Shown piece by piece: positions 36,920 to 45,846 of a stretch of DNA of 64,000 nt. Within the stretch, counting starts at the first letter, position 1; every line of letters begins with the position of its first letter. Source of the stretch: Chelativorans sp. AA-79 (GTDB taxonomy: Bacteria; Pseudomonadota; Alphaproteobacteria; Rhizobiales; Rhizobiaceae); the NCBI RefSeq assembly GCF_029457495.1, contig NZ_CP120361.1:310001-374000 (forward strand), given 5' to 3'. Under the pieces are notes generated by a model. That model searched no databases and was not told the origin of the DNA. It saw only the letters and a list, made by a program, of their open reading frames with translations. The position numbers were made by a program, and so were the translations under genes.

Positions 36920-38140
36920 ATGGCGACACACAAAGACGTAAAAAAGGTCGTGCTGGCCTATTCGGGCGGCCTCGACACCTCGATCATCCTGAAATGGCTG
37001 CAGACGGAACTGGGCGCCGAGGTCGTGACCTTCACCGCCGATCTGGGCCAAGGCGACGAACTGGAGCCGGCGCGCAGGAAGGCCGAGATGCTCGGCATCA
37101 AGGATATCCGGATCGTAGACGTCCGGGAGGAGTTCGTCCGCGACTTCGTCTTCCCGATGTTCCGCGCCAACGCGGTCTATGAGGGTACCTATCTGCTCGG
37201 CACCTCGATCGCGCGGCCGCTGATCGCCAAGCACCTTGTCGAGATAGCCGCCGAAACCGGCGCCGATGCGGTCGCCCATGGTTCGACAGGCAAGGGCAAC
37301 GACCAGGTTCGCTACGAGCTTTCCGCCTACGCGCTGAACCCTGACATCAAGGTCATCGCGCCCTGGCGCGACTGGGCGTTCAAGTCGCGAACCGACCTCA
37401 TGAATTTCGCCGAGCAGCACCAGATTCCGGTGCCGAAGGACAAGAAGGGCGAAGCCCCCTTCTCGGTCGACGCCAATCTCCTGCACTCATCCTCGGAGGG
37501 CAAGGTGCTGGAGGATCCGTGGAGCGAGCCGCCGGAATTCGTCCACCAGCGCACCATCTCGCCCATGGAGGCACCGGACAAGGTCACGGAGATCACACTT
37601 CAGTTCAAGTCCGGCGATCCGGTCGCGCTTGACGGGGAAGTCATGTCCCCGGCCACGCTGCTCGCCGCGCTCAACGATTTGGGGCGCGACAACGGCATCG
37701 GTCGTCTCGACCTGGTGGAGAACCGTTTCGTTGGCATGAAGTCGCGCGGCGTCTACGAGACGCCAGGCGGCACGATCCTGCTGGCCGCGCACCGCGCCAT
37801 CGAATCCATCACGCTCGACCGGGGTGCCGCCCATCTCAAGGACGAACTCATGCCGCGTTATGCGGAGCTCATCTATAACGGATTCTGGTTCTCGCCCGAG
37901 CGCGAGATGCTGCAGGCATTGATCGACAAGAGCCAGGCGGATGTCGAGGGCGAGGTGCGGCTGAAGCTCTACAAGGGCAACGTCATCGTCACCGGTCGCC
38001 GCTCGGACAAGTCGCTCTATTCCGACGCGCTCGTAACGTTCGAGGACGATCGGGGCGCCTATGACCAGAAGGACGCTGCCGGCTTCATCCGGCTCAACGC
38101 ACTGCGGCTGAGGACGCTTGCGGCACGGCGCAGGAAGTGA
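36920..38140 (+). CDS. argG: Argininosuccinate synthase
   Basis: 406 residues. The N-terminal PP-loop [17 protein letters not shown], then [27 protein letters not shown] and DTLMNFAEQ-like residues identify ArgG. Reaction: citrulline + aspartate + ATP gives argininosuccinate + AMP + PPi in arginine biosynthesis. The gene stands alone, divergent from the glutamate dehydrogenase gene across a 254-bp interval in which I see no further feature. A hairpin follows at 38196-38222. Confidence 0.97.
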   Translation: MATHKDVKKVVLAYSGGLDTSIILKWLQTELGAEVVTFTADLGQGDELEPARRKAEMLGIKDIRIVDVREEFVRDFVFPMFRANAVYEGTYLLGTSIARPLIAKHLVEIAAETGADAVAHGSTGKGNDQVRYELSAYALNPDIKVIAPWRDWAFKSRTDLMNFAEQHQIPVPKDKKGEAPFSVDANLLHSSSEGKVLEDPWSEPPEFVHQRTISPMEAPDKVTEITLQFKSGDPVALDGEVMSPATLLAALNDLGRDNGIGRLDLVENRFVGMKSRGVYETPGGTILLAAHRAIESITLDRGAAHLKDELMPRYAELIYNGFWFSPEREMLQALIDKSQADVEGEVRLKLYKGNVIVTGRRSDKSLYSDALVTFEDDRGAYDQKDAAGFIRLNALRLRTLAARRRK

Positions 38141-38195
38141 GAAGCGGCAGGCCGGCATCGCGGGATCCTGGCTGCCGGAACTCGTCATGATCTTC

Positions 38196-38222
38196 GGGAA
38201 CGCCCTTTGCACGGGCGTCCCC
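38196..38222 (+). terminator. Stem-loop downstream of argG
   Basis: GGGAACGCCC and GGGCGTCCCC pair in 9 of 10 positions around a 7-base loop, 55 bp after the argG stop. The following bases (ATATTCCTC) have no clean T run, so it is a weak candidate terminator. Confidence 0.4.
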
Positions 38223-38309
38223 ATATTCCTCTGGCGTCAGGCGAGCGTCGAGCCCGCGATCAGGCAGCCCGGCGGTTATGTATCGTAGGAAGGCCGACGG
38301 GCGTCTGCC

Positions 38310-39128
38310 TCAGTTCGCGTCGATCTGCGCTGCCATGATCGCGATTGCCTGCTGGTAGACGCTAGCCGCATTCCAGCCCTGGATCGCGACGAAGTTGGGC
38401 TCGCCCGGCTGGTAGCCGGCTCCGGGTCGCCAGCCATGCGCGCGCAGGAAATTGGCCGTGGAAGCCAGGGCGTCGGGGATGGAGCCGATCATGTCGATGC
38501 GGCCGTTTCCGTCCCCGTCCACGGCGTAGCGCAGCGCATTGCCCGGCAGGAACTGCGTCTGGCCGATCTCGCCATGAGCGGCGCCCACCGCGGAAGGGCT
38601 CATCATGCCGCGGTCGATCAGGGTCAGCGCCGCATGGAGATGGCCGGTGAAGAATTCCGAGCGGCGGCAGTCATAGGCGAGCGTGGCCACGGCCGAAAGC
38701 GTGTGCTGGTTGCCCATGAAACCGCCGAAGCCGGTTTCCATGCCCCAGATGGCGATCAGCGGGCCGGAGGGCACGCCGTATTGCTGCTCGATCCTGTCGA
38801 ACAAGGCCGCATGCTTCTTCTTCATGCTCTTGCCGCGCGAGACGATGACGTTCGCGCCGCGCTTTTGCATGAAGCTCTCGAGCGACAGCTTGAAGCTCTT
38901 CTGTCCGCGATCGGCGGCAATGGTCTTGCTGGCATAGCTGGTGCGTGCGAGCGCATCGAGCGCGCTCCGGCTCGCGCCGCGGGCCGCCGCCTCCTGGGAG
39001 AAAGCCGCCTTCCAGGCTTCGAAGCCCTTGCTGTCGTTTCCGCAGGTGGCGGCATGGGCGGATCCGCCCAAGAAGACGGATGCAAACAGAACCGCGGCGA
39101 GACTTTTCGCCTTGTAACCCGGATTCAT
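38310..39128 (-). CDS. Lytic murein transglycosylase, MltB family
   Basis: 272 residues with an N-terminal signal (SLAAVLFASVFLGGSAHA, cleavage after AHA near residue 26). GPLIAIWGMETGFGGFMGN (about residue 125) holds the catalytic glutamate. GEIGQTQFLPGNALRYAVDGDGNGRIDM is the conserved MltB-family substrate and calcium-like loop region. It cleaves the MurNAc-GlcNAc bond with anhydro product formation in the periplasm. It lacks the peptidoglycan-binding C-terminal domain found in longer relatives and has no lipobox, so it should be soluble. It diverges from the DUF1236 gene. Confidence 0.9.
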   Translation of the reverse strand: MNPGYKAKSLAAVLFASVFLGGSAHAATCGNDSKGFEAWKAAFSQEAAARGASRSALDALARTSYASKTIAADRGQKSFKLSLESFMQKRGANVIVSRGKSMKKKHAALFDRIEQQYGVPSGPLIAIWGMETGFGGFMGNQHTLSAVATLAYDCRRSEFFTGHLHAALTLIDRGMMSPSAVGAAHGEIGQTQFLPGNALRYAVDGDGNGRIDMIGSIPDALASTANFLRAHGWRPGAGYQPGEPNFVAIQGWNAASVYQQAIAIMAAQIDAN

Positions 39129-39215
39129 ACGAATCTCCTACTCGAACCCTCGTGCAGTTTCGCCGAATTTTATCAGCGTTTCGTTACGATCGCAGCGCAA
39201 CTACCACACAGTTCG

Positions 39216-39240
39216 GGAACGAAACAGACCTCTCCTAGTT
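39216..39240 (+). promoter_or_regulatory. Possible EcfG-type promoter of the DUF1236 gene
   Basis: GGAAC (39216-39220), a 17-base spacer, and GTT (39238-39240). The consensus of the alphaproteobacterial general-stress sigma factor is GGAAC-N16/17-CGTT; the C of the -10 element is replaced by A here. Position relative to the ATG at 39274 is right. Confidence 0.35.
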
Positions 39241-39273
39241 CAATTGCCCAGGGACGCATTGAGGAGAATGGAA

Positions 39274-39951
39274 ATGAAAACGTTTGTCTTGAAGAGCGCC
39301 ACGGCCGCCGTAGCGCTGTTCGCCCTGTCGGGTGTCGCTGCGGCCCAGACCATGGCGACCGCCACGACGGACCTGAACATCCGCTCGGGTCCGGGACCTG
39401 AATATGAAGTCGTCGGTGTCATCGATGCTTCCGATGAGGCCACCATCGATGGCTGTATCGAGGGCAGCAAATGGTGCCAGGTGACGTATAACGGCGTGCA
39501 GGGCTGGGCTTATTCGGACTACCTGACGGCGAGCCTGAGCGGCGGAGAGACCGTCGTGCTCACGGAGCGCCCACCCGAGGCGGTTCCGACGGTCACCTAT
39601 GAGACCACGGCGAGCACGGAAGGTGCGGGCGCCGTGACTGGCGCGACGACCGGCGCCGTCGCCGGCGCGATCATCGCCGGCCCCGTGGGCGCGGCGGTCG
39701 GCGGTGCGGCAGGTGCGGTGGCCGGCGGTGCGGTCGACACCATCACCCCGCCGCAGCAGGTCGTGACCTATGTCCAGGAACATCAGGTCGAGCCCGTCTA
39801 CCTCGAAGGCGAGGTTGTGGTCGGCGCCCAGCTTCCCGAGACCGTGACCGTCCGGGAGATACCCGACTACGAATACCGCTATGTCTATGTGAACGGCCAG
39901 CCGGTTCTGGTAGAGCCGCAGAGCCGCCGCATCGTCTACGTGATGCGGTAA
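39274..39951 (+). CDS. DUF1236 / bacterial SH3-domain secreted protein
   Basis: 225 residues. Signal peptide (KSATAAVALFALSGVAAAQT), then an SH3b domain (TATTDLNIRSGPGPEYEVVG...GCIEGSKWCQVTYNGVQGWAY). Next a glycine-zipper-like membrane segment (GAVTGATTGAVAGAIIAG and on, about residues 115-148) and a C-terminal DUF1236 domain ending YVYVNGQPVLVEPQSRRIVYV. Likely an envelope protein; specific function unknown. GAGGAG lies 7 bases before the ATG at 39274 and decides this start over the ATG at 39268. Confidence 0.85.
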   Translation: MKTFVLKSATAAVALFALSGVAAAQTMATATTDLNIRSGPGPEYEVVGVIDASDEATIDGCIEGSKWCQVTYNGVQGWAYSDYLTASLSGGETVVLTERPPEAVPTVTYETTASTEGAGAVTGATTGAVAGAIIAGPVGAAVGGAAGAVAGGAVDTITPPQQVVTYVQEHQVEPVYLEGEVVVGAQLPETVTVREIPDYEYRYVYVNGQPVLVEPQSRRIVYVMR

Positions 39952-39958
39952 ATGCCAC

Positions 39959-39996
39959 GGGCCGGCGCTGCCTTTTCGCTGGTGGCGCCGGTGCCC
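39959..39996 (+). repeat. Imperfect GC stem-loop after the DUF1236 gene
   Basis: GGGCCGGCGC and GCGCCGGTGCCC form a stem with a small bulge, 8 bp after the stop codon. It has no T tract; a better terminator follows at 40022-40048. Confidence 0.35.
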
Positions 39997-40021
39997 ATGG
40001 CGGCAGAATGATGTTTCCAGA

Positions 40022-40048
40022 GCCGAAAGCTTGACTCTCGGCCGTTTT
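40022..40048 (+). terminator. Rho-independent terminator of the DUF1236 gene
   Basis: GCCGAAAG-CTTGA-CTCTCGGC is an 8-bp stem with one mismatch, followed by CGTTTTTC. It separates the DUF1236 gene from ffh. The rest of the 304-bp interval to 40255 must hold the ffh promoter; no other feature is evident. Confidence 0.6.
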
Positions 40049-40255
40049 TCGGTTCTTAAGCACGCGACTTCCGCGACGAGTGCAAACTCCGAGCAACCGA
40101 CCGGGACATCCCTTGCAAACACAGGGAGACGATCCCGGAGGTCCACATCCGGCAGCGCAATGCGCCCCCGGGTGCTTTTCGGCTTTGCGCGGTTTAACGC
40201 GAGGCGCGGATGCATTACCTCTCGTGTCTGACGGCACGAGACAAGAGGAACGTGG

Positions 40256-41809
40256 ATGTTTGAGAACCTGCAGGAACGCCTTGGCGCCATCCTGAACGGC
40301 CTGACGGGGCGCGGCGCGCTGTCGGAGGCGGACGTTGCGGCCGCGCTGCGCGAGGTACGCAGGGCCCTGATCGAGGCCGACGTGGCGCTCGACGTGGTTC
40401 GTTCCTTCACCGACCGGGTGCGCGAGAAGGCGGTGGGCGCAGCGGTGCTGAAATCCGTCAAACCCGGGCAGATGGTCGTCAAGATCGTCCATGACGAACT
40501 CGTGGAGATGCTGGGCGAGGAAGGCGAGACCGTCGATCTCAACGCGCCGGCCCCCGTGGTCGTGATGATGGTAGGCCTGCAGGGCTCCGGCAAGACGACG
40601 ACGACCGGCAAGATCGCCAAGCGGATCTCCGAGCGTCAGGGCAAGAAGGTCCTGATGGCCTCGCTCGACACACGCCGGCCCGCTGCCCAGGAGCAGTTGC
40701 GCCAGATCGGCGAGCAGGTTTCCGTTGCCACGCTCCCGATCGTGGCGAACCAGACGCCGGTCGATATCGCCAAGCGCGCGGTGCAGGCGGCCAAGTTGGG
40801 CGGCCACGACGTCGTGATCCTCGACACCGCCGGCCGGACGCATATAGACGAGCCGCTGATGGCCGAGATGGCCGATATCAAGCGCAGCTCGAACCCGCAC
40901 GAGATTCTGCTGGTCGCCGATGCGCTGACCGGTCAGGACGCGGTGAACCTCGCCAGGAACTTCGACGAGCGCGTGGGCATCACGGGTCTCGTGCTCACCC
41001 GCATGGACGGCGACGGGCGCGGTGGCGCTGCCCTTTCCATGCGCGCCGTCACCGGCAAGCCGATCAAGCTCATCGGCGTGGGCGAGAAAATGGACGCGCT
41101 GGAGGAGTTTCATCCCCGCCGCATCGCAGACCGCATCCTCGGCATGGGCGATATCGTCTCCCTGGTCGAGAAGGCGGCGGAGACGATCGACCAGGAAAAA
41201 GCCGCCGCAATGGCGAAGAAGATGCAGGAGGGGAAGTTCGATCTGAACGACCTCGCCGATCAGCTTCGCCAGATGCAGAAAATGGGGGGAATGGGCGGCA
41301 TCATGGGCATGATGCCCGGCATGGGCAAGATGAAGGACCAGCTCGCCGCCGCAGGTCTCGACGACAAGATGTTCGGCCGCCAGATCGCCATCATCCAGTC
41401 CATGACGCCCAAGGAGCGCGCCAACCCCGACCTCCTGAAGCACAGCCGCAAGAAGCGCATCGCGGCGGGCTCGGGCACGGATGCGGCGCAGATCAACAAG
41501 CTGCTCAAGATGCACCGCCAGATGGCGGACATGATGAAGGCCATGGGCGGCAAGGGCAAGAAGGGCGGCATGATGCGCGGCCTCATGGGTGGCATGGCGG
41601 GGAAGATGGGTCTTGGCGGCATGCCGGGCGGCATGGGCGGAATGCCCGATCTCGCGAAAATGGACCCGAAGCAACTCGAAGCCCTGCAGAAGCAGCTGGG
41701 CGGTGCGGGCGGCCTGCCCCAAGGACAGCCCAAAGGGGGGCTTCCGGGCCTGCCGGGCGCAGGGGGCCTGCCAGGGCTTCCCGGCGGCGGCCTGCCGCGG
41801 AAGAAGTGA
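40256..41809 (+). CDS. ffh: Signal recognition particle protein Ffh (SRP54)
   Basis: 517 residues: N domain, then the GTPase G domain with P-loop GLQGSGKTTTTGKIAKRI (about residue 107), DTRRPAAQEQL, DTAGRTHID and TRMDGDGRGGAA, then the methionine-rich M domain that binds 4.5S RNA and signal peptides. The C-terminal tail (Gly/Pro/Met-rich, ending GGGLPRKK) is longer than in E. coli. It targets ribosome-nascent chains to FtsY and SecYEG. First gene of the ffh / chorismate mutase / GNAT / rpsP cluster. Confidence 0.97.
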   Translation: MFENLQERLGAILNGLTGRGALSEADVAAALREVRRALIEADVALDVVRSFTDRVREKAVGAAVLKSVKPGQMVVKIVHDELVEMLGEEGETVDLNAPAPVVVMMVGLQGSGKTTTTGKIAKRISERQGKKVLMASLDTRRPAAQEQLRQIGEQVSVATLPIVANQTPVDIAKRAVQAAKLGGHDVVILDTAGRTHIDEPLMAEMADIKRSSNPHEILLVADALTGQDAVNLARNFDERVGITGLVLTRMDGDGRGGAALSMRAVTGKPIKLIGVGEKMDALEEFHPRRIADRILGMGDIVSLVEKAAETIDQEKAAAMAKKMQEGKFDLNDLADQLRQMQKMGGMGGIMGMMPGMGKMKDQLAAAGLDDKMFGRQIAIIQSMTPKERANPDLLKHSRKKRIAAGSGTDAAQINKLLKMHRQMADMMKAMGGKGKKGGMMRGLMGGMAGKMGLGGMPGGMGGMPDLAKMDPKQLEALQKQLGGAGGLPQGQPKGGLPGLPGAGGLPGLPGGGLPRKK

Positions 41810-41820
41810 GGGGAGGAGCG

Positions 41821-42150
41821 ATGAGCACGCAAACGGATTCCGCCAGGGCGCGTCTTCTGGAGCTGCGCGCCTCCATCGACAATCTCGACGCCGCGCTGAT
41901 CCATATCCTGGCCGAGCGCTTCCGCTGCACGAAGGCGGTGGGCTCGCTCAAGGCCGAGAACAACATGCCGCCGGCGGATCCCGCACGCGAGCAGCAGCAG
42001 ATCGCGCGGCTGCGACAGCTTGCCGATGAGGCGAATCTCGATCCCGATTTCGCGGAGAAGCTCCTCACTTTCATCGCCCGCGAGGTTATCCGTCATCACG
42101 AGGCGATCGCCGAGGCGCATGCTGCGGCACCCGCGGGGAGCAGGGCCTGA
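41821..42150 (+). CDS. Chorismate mutase, AroQ class
   Basis: 109 residues. The helical AroQ fold is visible as RARLLELRASIDNLDAALIHILAERF, then KAVGSLKAENNMPPADPAREQQQIARL, and IAREVIRHHEAIA. It converts chorismate to prephenate for phenylalanine and tyrosine. GGGGAGGAGCG precedes the ATG, 11 bp after ffh. Its place between ffh and rpsP is common in Hyphomicrobiales. Confidence 0.92.
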   Translation: MSTQTDSARARLLELRASIDNLDAALIHILAERFRCTKAVGSLKAENNMPPADPAREQQQIARLRQLADEANLDPDFAEKLLTFIAREVIRHHEAIAEAHAAAPAGSRA

Positions 42151-42153
42151 GAG

Positions 42154-42657
42154 ATGGTTCCGGTGCTGGAGAGCGAACGCCTGGTGTTGCGCAGCTGGCG
42201 CAAGGAGGATTTCCCCGCTTTCGCTGCGTTCTATGGGGACGAGGAGCGCACGCGCTATATCGGCGGGCCGCGCAACGAGTACCAGTCCTGGACGGTCTTT
42301 GCCGCCCATATGGGCGAGTGGGCGTTCAACGGGTTCGGTTTCTTCGCTGCCGAGCGCCGGGAGGACGGCGCGGTTGTCGGCTATGCCGGGCTGTGGCAGC
42401 CGCCCTATGTGGACGAACCGGAGCTGGCCTGGAGCCTCTATGCCGGCTTCGAAGGGCGCGGCTATGCGGTGGAAGCTGCCAGGCGCGTGCAGCTCTGGGC
42501 CGCGCGCGATCTCGGCCTGCCGCCGCTCATGAGCTTCGTCCATCCCGAGAATCTGCCGTCCCAAGCGGTAGCCAAGAGGCTGGGGGCGACACCCTTGCCG
42601 CCAACCACCTTGCGCGGCGAGCCGCGCTTGCGTTTCCGGCATGTCCTGCCGGCCTGA
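42154..42657 (+). CDS. GNAT-family N-acetyltransferase (RimJ/RimL-like)
   Basis: 167 residues. [23 protein letters not shown] is the typical start of RimJ/RimL-type GNATs, followed by [37 protein letters not shown] (beta 4-5 and the acetyl-CoA loop, here GRGYA) and [11 protein letters not shown] near the end. The acceptor is unknown. It starts 3 bp after the chorismate mutase stop and 25 bp before rpsP, so it is embedded in a translation-related operon. Confidence 0.85.
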   Translation: MVPVLESERLVLRSWRKEDFPAFAAFYGDEERTRYIGGPRNEYQSWTVFAAHMGEWAFNGFGFFAAERREDGAVVGYAGLWQPPYVDEPELAWSLYAGFEGRGYAVEAARRVQLWAARDLGLPPLMSFVHPENLPSQAVAKRLGATPLPPTTLRGEPRLRFRHVLPA

Positions 42658-42682
42658 AAAACCATTATCGAAAGGAAGAACA

Positions 42683-43087
42683 ATGGCACTGAAAATCCGA
42701 CTGGCCCGAGCGGGCTCCAAGAAGCGTCCCTATTACCAGATCGTCGTGGCCGACGTGCGCGCACCGCGCGACGGCCGCTTCATCGAGCAGCTCGGCTCCT
42801 GGAACCCGATGCTGCCCAGGGACGCCGAGCGCGTGAAGCTGAATGAAGAGCGCATCAAGCATTGGCTCGCGAACGGTGCATTGCCGACCGACCGCGTGCT
42901 GCGCTTCCTCGACCAGGCGGGCCTTGCCAAGCGGCCCGAGCGCAGCAACCCGACGAAGGCCGAGCCCGGCAAGAAGGCCCAGGAGCGCCTCGCCGCCCAA
43001 AAGCAGGCTGAAGAGGCGGCTACGGCCGCAGCCGCCGAAGCTGCAGCCGCGCCTGCCGAGGCTCCGGCCGAGGAAGCTGCGAGCTGA
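42683..43087 (+). CDS. rpsP: 30S ribosomal protein S16
   Basis: 134 residues. [24 protein letters not shown] and [12 protein letters not shown] are universal S16 signatures. A 45-residue Ala/Glu/Lys-rich C-terminal extension, usual in alphaproteobacteria, follows the core. AAAGGAAG precedes the ATG. In related genomes rpsP is normally followed by rimM, trmD and rplS; here a terminator and the opposing ispG gene follow instead. Confidence 0.97.
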   Translation: MALKIRLARAGSKKRPYYQIVVADVRAPRDGRFIEQLGSWNPMLPRDAERVKLNEERIKHWLANGALPTDRVLRFLDQAGLAKRPERSNPTKAEPGKKAQERLAAQKQAEEAATAAAAEAAAAPAEAPAEEAAS

Positions 43088-43117
43088 GCCCAGGCTCCCG
43101 GCGGCGTTCGGACGCAG

Positions 43118-43142
43118 ATGCCGGCTTTCGGGCCGGCATTTT
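43118..43142 (+). terminator. Rho-independent terminator of the ffh-rpsP operon
   Basis: ATGCCGGC-TTTCGG-GCCGGCAT forms a perfect 8-bp stem followed by TTT. It lies 31 bp after rpsP and just before the end of the convergent ispG gene, and could serve both directions. Confidence 0.8.
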
Positions 43143-43163
43143 GCCGTCCGGAGGGCCCATGAC

Positions 43164-44429
43164 CTATTCCGCCGCCACCCGGCCCTGACCGAAGCGGCGC
43201 TCGATATAGTCGGCCACCATCTTCTCGAACTCGGCGGCAATGGCGGGACCGCGTAGCGTGGCCGCCTTCCTGCCGTCGATAAAGACGGGGGCAGCGGGCG
43301 TCTCTCCGGTTCCCGGCAGGGAGATGCCGATATCGGCATGCTTCGATTCGCCCGGTCCGTTGACGATGCAGCCCATGACGGCCACCTTGAGCGCCTCGAC
43401 TCCCGGATATTTCTCGCGCCACACGGGCATGTTGCGCGAGATGTCCGACTGGATCTTCTGCGCGAGCTCCTGGAAGACGGTCGAGGTGGTGCGGCCGCAG
43501 CCGGGGCAGGCCGCCACCACCGGCAGGAACTGCCGGAAACCCATTGTCTGCAGCAGCTCCTGAGCCACTTGCACTTCGCGCGTGCGGTCGCCACCTGGCT
43601 CGGGCGTCAGCGAGATGCGGATCGTGTCGCCAATACCCTGCTGCAGGAGAATGCCCATGGCGGCCGAGGAGGCGACGATGCCCTTGGTGCCCATGCCGGC
43701 CTCGGTGAGGCCGAGATGCAGCGCGTGGTCGGAGCGCTGTGCGAGCATGGTGTAGACGGCGATCAGGTCCTGCACCTGGCTCACTTTCACCGAGAGGATG
43801 ATGCGGCTCCTCGGGAGGCCGATCTCCTCGGCAAGCTCGGCCGAAAGAAGCGCCGACTGCACGATGGCTTCGCGCGTGACCTCCTGCGCGGTGAGCGGAG
43901 AGCCCTTCGCCTGGTTCTCGTCCATCAGGCGGGTGAGCAGTTCCTGGTCGAGCGAGCCCCAGTTGACGCCGATGCGCACCGGCTTTTCGTGGCGGATCGC
44001 CATTTCGACGATCTCGGCGAATTGGCGGTCCTTCTTCTCCTTGAAGCCGACATTGCCGGGGTTGATGCGGTATTTCGCCAGAGCTTGGGCGCAGGCCGGG
44101 TGATCGGCCAGAAGCTTATGGCCGATATAGTGGAAATCGCCGACGAGCGGAACGAAAACGCCGAGCCGCTCCAGCCTCTCGCGAATCCTCGGCACGGCGG
44201 CAGCGGATTCGTCCCGGTCGACCGTGACGCGCACGATTTCCGACCCCGCGCGATGGAGGGCAGCCACCTGGGCGACGGTCGCATCCACGTCCGCTGTATC
44301 CGTGTTGGTCATGGACTGGACGACCACCGGGGCATTGCCACCGACAAGGATGCCGCCAACATCGACGCCGACGGCGCGCCGGCGCGGGAAGGGGGAGGAG
44401 AAATAGCCGGATGTCGCTTGGCCGGTCAT
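43164..44429 (-). CDS. ispG: 4-hydroxy-3-methylbut-2-enyl-diphosphate synthase (flavodoxin)
   Basis: 421 residues. The N-terminal TIM barrel ([40 protein letters not shown]) and the C-terminal [4Fe-4S] domain (CPGCGRT and GCIVNGPGE, with the last cysteine near residue 354) are intact. It converts MEcPP to HMBPP in the MEP isoprenoid pathway. It converges on rpsP. The 235 bp upstream to the DUF883-like gene hold that gene's EcfG-type promoter. Confidence 0.96.
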   Translation of the reverse strand: MTGQATSGYFSSPFPRRRAVGVDVGGILVGGNAPVVVQSMTNTDTADVDATVAQVAALHRAGSEIVRVTVDRDESAAAVPRIRERLERLGVFVPLVGDFHYIGHKLLADHPACAQALAKYRINPGNVGFKEKKDRQFAEIVEMAIRHEKPVRIGVNWGSLDQELLTRLMDENQAKGSPLTAQEVTREAIVQSALLSAELAEEIGLPRSRIILSVKVSQVQDLIAVYTMLAQRSDHALHLGLTEAGMGTKGIVASSAAMGILLQQGIGDTIRISLTPEPGGDRTREVQVAQELLQTMGFRQFLPVVAACPGCGRTTSTVFQELAQKIQSDISRNMPVWREKYPGVEALKVAVMGCIVNGPGESKHADIGISLPGTGETPAAPVFIDGRKAATLRGPAIAAEFEKMVADYIERRFGQGRVAAE

Positions 44430-44602
44430 GAACCTGTTCCGTATCAGCCTGACGCCTACGAGGTGGCGGAGCGACAGGCGAATGTCAATGGCGGCCGCGC
44501 GCCCTTCTTTCCATAGATTAGGAGTGCAATATGACGGATTGATGCTGGATGGCCCCGGTCGTCGCGGCTTTTCACCGATCCGTCACGTCTTTTGCGTGGC
44601 GT

Positions 44603-44627
44603 GGAACTGTCGCGGCCCCGGCCCGTT
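44603..44627 (+). promoter_or_regulatory. EcfG-type general stress promoter
   Basis: GGAAC (44603-44607), exactly 16 bases, then CGTT (44624-44627): a full match to the alphaproteobacterial EcfG consensus. The downstream ATG is at 44665 with AGGAGG in between, giving a leader of about 30 bases. Confidence 0.65.
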
Positions 44628-44664
44628 ATGGGCGTGTCGAGTATATTATCAGGAGGCCGCCGCC

Positions 44665-44973
44665 ATGCACCACAGGCACGAGGATTTCAGCGAGGATCTG
44701 CGCGACCAGCTAACCAGCCTCAGCCATGAAGTCGCCTCCCTAAGGAAGCAGCTGGGGCGGCGCAGCCGCAGCGCTTTCCGCGATTCACGCCACACAGGCG
44801 AGGATCTCGCCGAGACGTTGCGCGACTATCTGGGCAGCGCTTTGCCGGAAATCCGCCGCAACGCCTATCACATCCAGGACCAGGCGCGCCAGCATCCCGG
44901 AACGACCGCCGCGGTGGCTGCCGCGAGCGTTGTAGTGCTAGGTCTCGCAGCCAGCCTGCTGATGCGCCGCTAG
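44665..44973 (+). CDS. Small DUF883/ElaB-like membrane-anchored protein
   Basis: 102 residues. A hydrophilic helical part (DLRDQLTSLSHEVASLRKQLG, likely coiled coil) is followed by LRDYLGSALPEIRRNAYHIQDQARQHPG and one C-terminal membrane segment (TTAAVAAASVVVLGLAASLL) ending MRR. This layout is that of ElaB/YqjD/DUF883 proteins, inner-membrane proteins linked to stress and stationary phase. AGGAGG precedes the ATG. The EcfG-consensus promoter at 44603-44627 supports stress control. Confidence 0.78.
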   Translation: MHHRHEDFSEDLRDQLTSLSHEVASLRKQLGRRSRSAFRDSRHTGEDLAETLRDYLGSALPEIRRNAYHIQDQARQHPGTTAAVAAASVVVLGLAASLLMRR

Positions 44974-45041
44974 CGGACCGCGACAGCGGCCTTGGCAAGC
45001 CTTGCTGCGTTGCAATATGGTTGCCTCTACGGAGGCAGACC

Positions 45042-45824
45042 GTGAGCAAGGCAAGAACAGCGATCATTACCGGTTCGACATCCGGCATCGGGCTTGCAAT
45101 CGCCCGTGCCCTGGCGGCGGAGGGATGCAAAGTTGTCCTCAATTCCTTCACCGACGGAGATGACGACAGGGGACTGGCGAACTCCATCGCAAAAGAGTTC
45201 GGCACCGAGGCCGCCTATATCCGGGCCGACATGGCCAGCGGCAGGGAGTGCCGTGCGCTGGTGGAAGACGCCGCCCGACGCTTTGGTTCCGTCGACATAC
45301 TCGTCAACAATGCAGGCATCCAGCATGTGGCGCCGGTGGAAGACTTTCCGCCGGAGAAATGGGACGCGATCCTCGCCATCAATCTCTCCTCGGCCTTCCA
45401 CACCACCGCAGCCGCCATCCCGCACATGAAGCGGGAGAGCCGTGGGCGGATCGTCAATATCGCGTCCGCCCACGGCCTGCGGGCCTCACCGTTCAAGTCG
45501 GCCTATGTAGCGGCCAAGCATGGGGTCGTGGGCTTCACGAAGACCGTCGCGCTCGAGCTGGCCGAGGAGCACATCACCTGCAATGCGGTGTGCCCCGGCT
45601 ATGTGCTGACCTCGCTCGTCGAGGCGCAGATCCCCGATCAAATGAAGGCGCACGGCATGGACAGGGAAACGGTGATCAGGCAGGTGATGCTCGCCAAGCA
45701 GCCGACCCGGGAATTCGCGACCGTGGAGCAGATCGCCGCCACGGTCGTGTTTCTCTGCTCCGATGCCGCGGCGCAGATCACCGGCACCACATTGTCCGTG
45801 GACGGGGGCTGGACGGCCGAGTGA
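45042..45824 (+). CDS. bdhA: 3-hydroxybutyrate dehydrogenase
   Basis: 260 residues, a short-chain dehydrogenase. Cofactor loop TGSTSGIGLAIA, NNAGIQ, the catalytic region with Ser in NIASAHGLRAS and YVAAKHG (Tyr and Lys), and the 3-hydroxybutyrate dehydrogenase-specific C-terminal block ITCNAVCPGYVLTSLVEAQI, then QVMLAKQPTREFATVEQIA. It oxidises D-3-hydroxybutyrate to acetoacetate with NAD. The GTG at 45042 is chosen because ACGGAGGCAGACC precedes it. The gene ends 22 bp before the convergent tetR stop, and that gap contains an adapter-like sequence. Confidence 0.92.
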   Translation: MSKARTAIITGSTSGIGLAIARALAAEGCKVVLNSFTDGDDDRGLANSIAKEFGTEAAYIRADMASGRECRALVEDAARRFGSVDILVNNAGIQHVAPVEDFPPEKWDAILAINLSSAFHTTAAAIPHMKRESRGRIVNIASAHGLRASPFKSAYVAAKHGVVGFTKTVALELAEEHITCNAVCPGYVLTSLVEAQIPDQMKAHGMDRETVIRQVMLAKQPTREFATVEQIAATVVFLCSDAAAQITGTTLSVDGGWTAE

Positions 45825-45831
45825 CGCTCGC

Positions 45832-45846
45832 GTGCTCTTCCGATCT
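45832..45846. other. 15-base match to an Illumina TruSeq adapter end
   Basis: GTGCTCTTCCGATCT, at the exact boundary between the bdhA and tetR ends, is identical to the 3' end of the TruSeq read-2 adapter; the minus strand reads AGATCGGAAGAGCAC. The match breaks at the next base on the left. This may be coincidence, or unremoved adapter at a misjoined contig end. Confidence 0.5.
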
